From: Patagioenas fasciata
Taxonomy: Eukaryota; Chordata; Aves; Columbiformes; Columbidae
Assembly: GCF_037038585.1 (NCBI RefSeq)
Contig: NC_092526.1
Location: 35,663,501-35,727,500, forward strand
Direction: 5' to 3'
Length of the DNA: 64,000 nucleotides
The notes beneath the pieces are model-generated. The model saw only the letters and a program-made list of their open reading frames with translations. It did no database searches and had not been told where the DNA came from. This document shows positions 52,459 through 64,000 of this stretch, piece after piece; position 1 is the first letter of the stretch, and each line of letters begins with the position of its first letter. The position numbers were made by a program, and so were the translations under genes.

Positions 52459-53746
52459 CTGCAACGAAAATTTAACAATGGCAGACATGTTACTCTGGCT
52501 CTTGAACAAACGCAGGAACGTTTGAACCATCTTGCACAAACCTGTTATAAAACCTTGTACTATTATTCCACGGTAGCGAAGCCCATCTCCTATTTTCTTA
52601 CAAGTCTGGCAGAACACCCTGCACCGCCACGCAGCACAGTTTTAAAGTCAATCTCACGTTATTTTTTCCAATAACGTTTATCAATTCCTCCATCACCAGC
52701 CTCAAGTTTTGATCAAGGAAACAACTTGCCATAAGCTGCGTTTTCCATTTGTGATCATGTCTTGCTTTACATACAGGACACTGAGGGGATAAGAAAATAA
52801 GAGGGCAACATCTGGCGCAGGCTGCAAAACCACATGGGAAACCTGATGGTGACCTTGGTTTGTGGCACTTGTCTCCTTTTGCTCCTTCTAACTATCTCTG
52901 TTAGCCTTTGTAGCATCTGCAAAGCCATTTAGTTTTTCCCTGCTGCACTTATCATTTACCACAATGAAAGGCTGGGGATATTACATGGGGCAAAAAGCTT
53001 TAATATGTAAATATCCCACCCAAATATGCCCCTGCAAACTCTGGTTCCCCGCCCTCTGGCTCTTTTTTTGCTAAAAAATTGGACTGGACTGCTTAGTATC
53101 CATGAACTGCTGTCTGTTAAGGCTAGTGTTTAAATGAAATAAGAGGTCAATCTCTGTGGTTTCTCAGCAAAATGATTTTCTCTCTGTTTTCTCTCTTCGG
53201 TCTACTATGAACACCTTCTCATGCCTGCAGCTCACCCTGGGGTACTCACAGACATGGGCTTGAAACTTGTTTTGAAGTTTTCCATTGGGCTCTGATAACT
53301 GCAGGAAATGCTGGAAAAGCAAGGATGTGCACACACGGTCGGCTTTTATCTAAAGCAGTATTTTCCAAAATATGTTCTTTTTTTTTTCCATAATAAACGT
53401 ACACACTGAATCTTGGATGTATCCCCAGGGCAGCCTGACCAATGCTGTCCCTTGCTGATACTGAAGACAACAGTATTCCCCATTTCCCCATCCTAAGAAC
53501 AGCTACTGGTAGGGTTAACTTTCTAAAGCATGAATTGAAGTTGTTCATATACCAAAGCATGAATCTGTGAATATCTCTGCATATGTGAGAACTTCACTTT
53601 TGTTGAGCAATGTTGTTATGTGATGCTCTGAAAAACAGAAAGAGCCCAGAAAGGTCTGTTTAGTGCTGAGATTGCTCAAGTGCTATCAAGACACTCATAA
53701 AAATCCACTTCTCTAGCTACAACGATGCTAAACAGCCACAAGACAT

Positions 53747-53770
53747 CCTGTATTAGCAACCTGTATTAGC
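53747..53770. repeat. two-copy 13-bp tandem repeat
   Basis: CCTGTATTAGC occurs twice with a 13-base period. Confidence 0.85.
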
Positions 53771-56117
53771 CATGACACCGATCTCACGCCATTTTGCCCT
53801 CTGCAGATTATTTTTAATGGAGCGTTAACCTCTACCACGCAATGAGATACTTCCAGTATTGGTCAAACTCATCAAGTAGTTTCCATCGCCACCATCGAGC
53901 AGACAGGCAGGGACACTGGGCACATTGCAGGTCTGGTCAAGGAACTCAAACAACATGCAGCCCAAAATAAAAGCCACCTAGCTTTAATTTTTTGACAGCT
54001 AATTGCTGCAGTAGCCTAACATTCTCCTGCAGTCTTCCTGCCTGCCACTCTCAGTGCACACAGACACAGAAACCTATGCAAAAAGGACCTTATTTTCTCT
54101 TAATTCTTACAAAATCTGAAGGAGGAATTTTAGTTTTTTTCCCAAATGACGTGATTGTTCCACACATTTTGTCCTCAGGGAGACGTTTACATAAGAAAGA
54201 CAAAACAGCGTCGTTTCTGCTGATGACTTTACAGTTGACAAAATCTGTTTGGTGAAACCCACAGACGTTTTAAGTAGAAACCAACTCTTTTCACAAAGGA
54301 CTAAAGCAGCAGTTTCGAAGCAAGTGCACGTGGTAGAGTTGTGGTTTTTTTTTTCCTGAGCTTTGAAGTCCTGCTGAGCTCTTCAATTTCTAACCAAAGG
54401 AAAACTGCTAAAGTCATCAGGTTTGCTTTTTCCCCACCCCCTCCAAAAGTCATGATACCATGGGAGCTCCTAGAACCTCAAACTGATGCGTGGGGTCACC
54501 ACAAGCCAGTTCGCAGATCAAGCCCAACCCTGCACCCCCGTGCTGTGTGCACGGTCTGTCAGCACCGAGCAACCCTGAACTGGTGACGTTTTGTCAGCTG
54601 GGCTCATCCAGCTGATGCCCAAGCACAAACACACCCGAGGGGCAGGGACAGTTGGTGATGGTGCTGGTGATGCTCAGCTGAAGGTCCCCGCGTGGTGACA
54701 ACAGTTTGAAGACATCCTCCAGCAGCAGAGCCAACATCGAGTTAACTTTGATCCCTGCCTGTATAAATTCCAGAAGAGAAAAAGCAGCAGTCGCTGTTTA
54801 AAAGTAAATCAATCAGTACTTGACAATAGTCAGAATAAGCTGTTTTGAGGATGTCCAGAGCTTTCTCTGGTGCAGGACAAGGTGACCACATGGCCACAAC
54901 TGGTTACCCCTGCAAGCATCTTCATTTCTGAGCAATCGCTAGTGGTGGTCTGTCTGCACAGTGAATTTTTGTTGGAAGAAATAAGCTAATGGTGTATTTA
55001 GCACCTCAACCACCACGAACCCATCCAAACTCAGGAACACTCCCAAATCCAGACTTGAACCCGTTCCTTCACCTGGGACTCCTACGCAAACACTCCTGGG
55101 CTGCTCTTTCTTCTGCCTCCCTCTCTTAATCTCAGTATTGCACCAGCACCCCAACGCTGCCGTCCCGGCTCTATTTGATGCTCACCACGTACGTAAGCAG
55201 CTGTATCTTTGGCCATAAAACCTGATGAAGAAGGGCCAAACCCCTCCTGCCTCTCGGTACTCCCTCATTTTTTCCTTTTTAATTGTAAAAAAACCCCCCA
55301 AACCAAAAGAACACCATAAAAACCCAACGCATGTGAATATTTCAGACTCAAGCAAACAAAACACTTTCAAACTATGTTTCTGGACTTCACCTCTGGGCAG
55401 CGTTTCAGACACATCTAACCCAATCTTTTATTTTTTGATTTTTCTTGTGCACAGATGAAAACAGCTTCTTCACTCATATCCATCACAGTAATGCTAAGTC
55501 CCCAAGAGAAAGCAACAATTAAACTGCAGACAATCCTATGGCTTTGCCCTGGTGATAGCACTGAAAAAAAAGCCATAAATTAAAATTACTATCAAGAAGG
55601 TGAGTAGTTTTGTCTGGAACTGGGTCTTTTAACTAATGGATAAAGTGGCTGTAGAGTTTTTCACCAGGGAATGAAAAGCTTTGTATGACTGAATATTCAT
55701 GCAAGTCATGCAGAATTTTTTAAAATAGAAGGGCTACCTTCAATATTCCTAAATTTCAGAGGGTTGTTTTTCTTGCTTAAAACAAAGTAAATCCTTTCAT
55801 TTCACCATGAGAGTACAGCTAAGCTGAAGAGATATGCATTAGTCAACACCGATGGCTGCAAAGAGTAAAAATTAGTGATCATGTTCTGCAATCATTTGGG
55901 GGAGAAAAAAAAAATACAATTTTATATCTATATTCCAGAAGACTGAATAATTTTTAGTGTGTTACTAGCCAATGCACCAATTAAATGGCTGATATATAAC
56001 AGGCAGATCAAATAATCCTACAGAGAATTTTCTTTAAATACTCAATTGAAGTGAAGAAATTGGTGAAACTTAAAAGGTTGAGGACCTTTTTCAGAGACTC
56101 TTTCCCACTGTCGGCCT

Positions 56118-56141
56118 TATATATACATATATATATATATA
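56118..56141. repeat. (TA)n microsatellite
   Basis: TA run with one CA interruption in the large HDAC4 intron. Confidence 0.9.
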
Positions 56142-56836
56142 AACCAAAATGTTATCTGCTGCTCCTAGGACTAATCAGTCTCCTGAAGACTTGGGTCTTT
56201 ATTCCTCCAAGCAGCCATCTCCATGGTCATTTACTACATCAAAAGGAATTACGAGTTTGGGGACGAAATCAGTGTCGGGAGAGCATGAAATCTATAATAC
56301 AGAAACAACCGTTTCAGGCGAAGCATCATCATCTTCCCCCCACCTCCCTCTTACTCACTCCTGATACAGATCGAAGGAACAAACAAAATCCCCCCTAAAA
56401 TTGCCTCCTAAACTCATTTAATGCTTTCCGAGAAATGCAGGAGGGATTGTTCAAATACAGCCCTGGCTTTTGTTTCTGGGTTAGGTGTTTTAAATGAAAA
56501 TAAAACTAACATGGAATCAAGCTCTATATGGAATTACAATTGTGCAGGAGACCTCAGGGTAGGGGAAAAAAACTTGCACGAGACAACACAACTGCTAAAA
56601 TCATCAGGGAAACTTTCTTACAGTAAATTCAGGGGAAAACTCCTGTGGATAATACACTCTAATTTCACTAAGTAATTGTTCCTGTGTAATAAGGAATTAG
56701 CCACTGTCTTAGTGGCTTTTTATGCAGGTCTCTTAGCTGGGTTTGTGCACTATGGTTTTGAAAACATCATGATGATTTATAGAACCAAACAAGATCTCTG
56801 CTTGTGTAACAAGTTAGGGAACAACAGACCCTGACA

Positions 56837-57000
56837 AATAAAAAAACAACAACGAAAATAACAAACAAAAAACCCCAATCAAACAAAACAAAACAAGGAA
56901 AAAAACCCACACCACCAGAGGGGAAAAAAAAAAAAAAAACCAAACAAAACGAAAAATCCCCCCAAAAACCCAAAGCAAACCAAACAACCAAACCCAAATT
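56837..57000. repeat. A/C-rich low-complexity tract
   Basis: About 160 bases of CAAA, CCAAA and long A units on the plus strand, including a run of about 17 A residues near 56922-56939. In the HDAC4 pre-mRNA this is G/U-rich. Confidence 0.85.
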
Positions 57001-58400
57001 TTACAACCGTTTGTTTCTATAACTACGGAATAACAGCGATAAATACCAATAATGTTTTGATGAGTTAAGGCCTTTTAAAATCATATGCCCCGCATTTTTC
57101 ACGTTCGAGTTTAACTCATTTCTGCCTAATCTGTGAAATCTGTGTTGCCCACATACTTTGGCGGTGAGTTCAGGCGTGGGACCTTTGCCCAGCGATCGGT
57201 CAGCTAAATTACAATGTCAGGCTGTCTCGGGCAGGCAGAGCCGCCGCTACGATGGGGTGGACGAATGCCAAAGCTCGCAGCAACCTCCCCAAATCCCTTC
57301 TGCACATCTTATTAGCGACCAGGGTGACTCCACCCTGCTCACCCCCTCAAGAAAGAAAGAATTTACAGCAATCATGATATCACCCCAACCTTGAGACGGG
57401 GCAGCCGGTGATTTCAGCCCTTGGTTATGAAGACAATAAGCGACAAAGAGCTGCTCTCCGCTTTGCATTTTTAACTCTTGTTCTCACTTTTGAAAGGGCT
57501 CGGTGGTATTAACAAACACCAAGAGGTCAGGCTGTCATGGCTCTACGGCAAATAAGGGGAAGCCAAAGGTTCGGAGAAGAAATTCTCAGTAGAAAACTCA
57601 TTGATGCGAGTTACCGACCTTTCGTCGGGAAGAGTAAAACGACACTGAAATAAGTTTTCAGTGCGGGGATGACAGGTTTCATTGGGATTTATTTATTCAC
57701 TCATCAGAAGGCTAATTTATGAGGACAATTATCTCAGCTATTATTTCATTAGAGCACATGCTTTTATCAAATCCATACACCCGCTCATCCTGAAATAAAA
57801 CAAAAAAAATCTAAAGAATGTTGCTTATTTTTCTTCCGCTCATTTTATGTGGAAAGAGGGTTTTGTTCCCTAAAAGGAGACAAGCATGTCAAGAGTTAAG
57901 GCTTGAAAAAGGGAAAAAAGAAAAAAAAAAAAAAGAAGGAAAAGTATATCAGTATCTTTGCCTAGCTCAAAGGATTTCCACTGATTCCTCTACAGACTTC
58001 AAAGCCTCACAGTTTGGCATTTGGACTGGTTTGAATTAAAGCTCCGTTCTCCACTGTGAGTTTCCAAGTTCATGGTGAAAATGCCTGCTGCTTCTGGAGT
58101 TCATTATGGCCAATTTTCTTATCTTTTCTTCATCTTAGGTTTGATCCCCAGCAAATGCAACGTGGCATTCGATGGGGTGGAATAACAAGGTGCTGCCTTG
58201 AAGGCATGCATTGTCTCAAGGGACTAACACAAGAAAAGAAGGGAAAAAAAAAAAAAGGATATATGACCCATTCCCTTCACTTTCTAACTCTCAGGGGACT
58301 ATAAATTGCAAACTTCAAAGCATTATTTTACATTAAAATCAATAGAAGGATTCAGGGGGAAAAAAAATGTTTTTCAAAGAAGCTGGTTAAGATTCAAAAA

Positions 58401-58428
58401 GGTCACTTGATAATGTATTATCATGACC
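58401..58428. repeat. inverted repeat with GATA and GGTCA half-sites
   Basis: GGTCA, CT, TGATAAT, GT, ATTATCA, TGACC: both the outer GGTCA/TGACC and the inner TGATAAT/ATTATCA pairs are exact reverse complements, with a two-base bulge on one side. It contains two inverted GATA-type motifs and two inverted nuclear-receptor-like half-sites. Intronic; function unknown. Confidence 0.75.
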
Positions 58429-59873
58429 AAACTTGGCACGAGATTAAAAAAGGCTTCCAATTTAACTTATTGACTGAAGGTGTGCACATGGGGCAGGCTA
58501 CGGGAGGTGCTACCTAGGAGGATGAGTCACAATGTCCCAAAACTCCGTCAAAATAATGGCTGTGACTTGCTCCAAAATATCTTCCCCAAATAGCTGCAGT
58601 CTCTGGGCAAAAAGACCCCAGCGCCTATTAAGCAACGGCTGGCAAAGGCCCTACTGTGCAGACTGAGCAATTTTCCAGGAGCCTTGAAAGTCAATTAATA
58701 TTTAATAGCAAGTATGTCACTCAATCGCGAGCCACAGGTTCTCTTTATAATGAAGAGATCAGTCTTGTTGACTGCTGGGATAAACAGACTTCCACTTTGG
58801 AGGAAAGTGCTGCTTTCCTGTAACAGGAATAAAACATCAAGACAAATGACAGTTATTTGACTAGATGTTATTTTAAATTGTATACATTCTTGGAAGGCTT
58901 TTTAACGGCAGGCTGAAGAGTAAAAGCTCTTTTTGCTCAGTATAACGGAATACAAATACGTGCACAGGGAAGAACAGAAAATAATGCTCCCAGGTTTAAT
59001 GCTGTTCCATGAAGGTGATATTCCATCTGCCTGTCGCCAGAAATTCATGTCCTGTGTTTTAGCAAGTGTGTGTCTTCCTGAATTTATGTGGGGTGGTCGC
59101 CAGAAGTGCACGGGATCTGGTTTGAGGACAAAAAACCACTTCAACCAGGAACTGTTAAAAAAGGTGCCAGTTGGGGAGGATGGACCCACAGCATGGGGGA
59201 GGCAGGGGGTGGAACAGCACAGTTTTTAAGAAAAATGAAGCCTATACGTCCAGCAGGTCAGAGAATTCCATTTGTTCTCCTGGAAAGAATATCATAAAGT
59301 AAAGTGTGGTCTCCCACTGGTCTCTATTCACTACTGCATTACTTAAAGTCCTCCTCTACACAGAGGTCTGCCTTCTTTTCACCTTGCTCTTCTGTTGCTT
59401 CCATAGTTAACTTTAATACCTCTTTTTCCCGTTTTCTGCAGCTCTGGGAGGCAAATGCATCACTCCAGGCTTGCAGCAAGTCCCCAAAATGCCAATGATG
59501 TACCATAACCCTCTTGGGGTATTTTGCCCATTAGCTGCTCGGAGGGGTGCGATGTTCAACCCACACTGTTGCAGGGCTCCCACAGTGACACTGCATGCAG
59601 ACACCACAACCTGGGTGTGCATGATTGCAAATCAGCTAACATGTGTTTAGCTTCATGCACCTCTTCTGATAATGCTGATACAAGGAGGAAAATGAAGGTA
59701 AAACCAATGATTCCTTCCAGATACCTCCCTGCGATCTCCAGGTGTCATGCTTCTGTGAGCAGGGCAATAAGACAAGCAGGACACAGACAAGCGGCTTCAT
59801 TACCTGCTCCATTTGGAGACTCAAATGATATCAGATTTTTTGAGCATGCTTGAATATGCTTATATAACCCAGC

Positions 59874-59917
59874 ACAGTGGTTTATATTTACTGTTACAGT
59901 GGTTTATATTTACTGTT
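59874..59917. repeat. exact 22-bp tandem duplication
   Basis: ACAGTGGTTTATATTTACTG plus TT is repeated once without change (59874-59895 and 59896-59917), which points to a recent event. Confidence 0.95.
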
Positions 59918-60731
59918 CCTGCTACTCAAGGAGGTTATTCCAGCAACACATTCAACTCCACAGCTCTGCTTGCCTTCATTCACACTGACAGTGAGTGATG
60001 GCTAACACATATTTAAGAGAAGGTTGTATTTTTATTCATAACACACAACATGCTGCTTCTGGGGAGAAACCAGAACCCAGTAAGAAAAGCACGAACAGTT
60101 GGTTCAATTTCCAGTTGCTTGGAACAGGAGTATTTGATATCTTGGGTGAAAACCAATAAAATCTGAAGCTTATCAAAACAAGCCCACGTCGCTTTGCTAG
60201 GTACACCTGGGAGTGAGCTGAGCTCTTGCAAGGGAGGGACTGCACAGCCAACCTGTTCAAAAGTCAAGCACCATCACCTGCAGCACAGTAATGACGTCTC
60301 AAGCCTTGGGACAGCTGCGTTTCCAAATTTCAACTCATGATGACTTCTTAAAAGTCTTTCTGGGTTCTCCTCCCTACCCAAGTGGGTTTACTCATAGAAA
60401 TACTCACCCCAAAGAGGCAAGAAGATTTTTAGCCAAAACCAGAAGAGCTTGTTAATATCAGCAGACATTTCACATTCATCCATCAATCCGTGCTGAGTAG
60501 TATGTCAATCTCCTAATGTCCCAGGCACACTTCTTATGCCCAGTAATACCCTCTTTACTTAATTCAGCTTTATTTTTATTATGGTACTCAAAAAGTAACT
60601 GCAACTACATGTAAATCTCGTATTTCTAAACTTAGCAAGAGAGAAACTCAAGATTAAGGAGGACTGTATGAGGAAAAAGAAACTCAGTTTAGCTGAAAAA
60701 TTTGTTTGAAAGAGGAAAACTTCAATATTAC

Positions 60732-60829
60732 CTGAAAGCAGTTAAATATTCTGTGTCTCCCATCGGTGGATCAAGGCCACCGGTAAAGGCCATGTTAACA
60801 TTGAAACCAACTCCTGCTCCTGTGCCAAC
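60732..60829 (-). CDS. HDAC4: HDAC4 catalytic exon (V880-R912)
   Basis: 98 bp, acceptor CCCTTTTGCAG and donor TTCAG|GTAATA. Codes [32 protein letters not shown] and two bases of R912. This is the central sheet and active-site loop of the deacetylase fold between the D840/H842 and D934 zinc ligands. About three changes from human by memory (P to A and two A to T). Phase agrees with both neighbours. Confidence 0.98.

Positions 60830-64000
<3,171 letters not shown>

Larger units (their letters stand above)
52459..60731 (-). other. HDAC4: HDAC4 intron (8273 bp)
   Basis: Largest intron in the window. Donor AG|GTAATATT at 60731, acceptor at 52459; phase 2. Contents: short tandem repeat at 53747-53770, A/C-rich tracts (55287-55318 and 56837-57000), TA repeat (56118-56141), a homeobox-site-rich AT segment (about 57670-57795), an inverted repeat with GATA motifs (58401-58428) and a 22-bp tandem duplication (59874-59917). 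No coding sequence recognised. Confidence 0.93.

Overview
This window is vertebrate genomic DNA, most likely from a bird. The evidence is two CR1 retroposon 3' ends (30540-30765 and 32862-33510, the second ending in the CR1-type octamer tail), very sparse repeats otherwise, introns of about 0.5 to 8 kb, and GT-AG spliced exons. No bacterial, viral or CRISPR-like organisation was seen. Nearly all open reading frames in it are chance frames; coding sequence was recognised only as seven short exons of one gene.

Right half (about 38660-64000, minus strand): the 3' part of HDAC4, a class IIa histone deacetylase. Seven coding exons were read with splice sites and phase (62914-62795, 60829-60732, 52458-52340, 50711-50578, 45628-45544, 44403-44262, 43750-43711). 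They join in frame from residue 840 to the stop after residue 1084 in human HDAC4 numbering. This places the zinc ligands D840, H842 and D934 and the class IIa signature H976 in their expected positions. The conserved C-terminal export signal and acidic tail follow. The 5' half of the gene lies beyond position 64000. A 3' UTR of about 5 kb runs from 43710 to a poly(A) signal at 38684-38689. It carries seed matches for microRNAs known to target HDAC4 in mammals, and a CpG-rich block.

Left end (plus strand): a spliced, non-coding terminal exon at about 7830-8615 with tandem poly(A) signals. By its structure, and by the known vertebrate gene order in which TWIST2 lies next to HDAC4 and converges on it, it is probably the 3' UTR exon of TWIST2. 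The TWIST2 coding exon is not in the window, and positions 1-7829 would be its intron.

Middle (about 8616-38660): some 30 kb of convergent intergenic DNA without a recognisable gene. It holds the two oppositely oriented CR1 fragments, possible relics of MIR-type SINEs, A/C-rich low-complexity tracts, AT microsatellites and a few inverted repeats. No new biological system could be supported. The more interesting leads are a CpG-rich segment inside the HDAC4 3' UTR with a strong splice donor on the opposite strand, the preserved microRNA seed sites, and fast divergence of the HDAC4 C-terminal tail next to its export signal.
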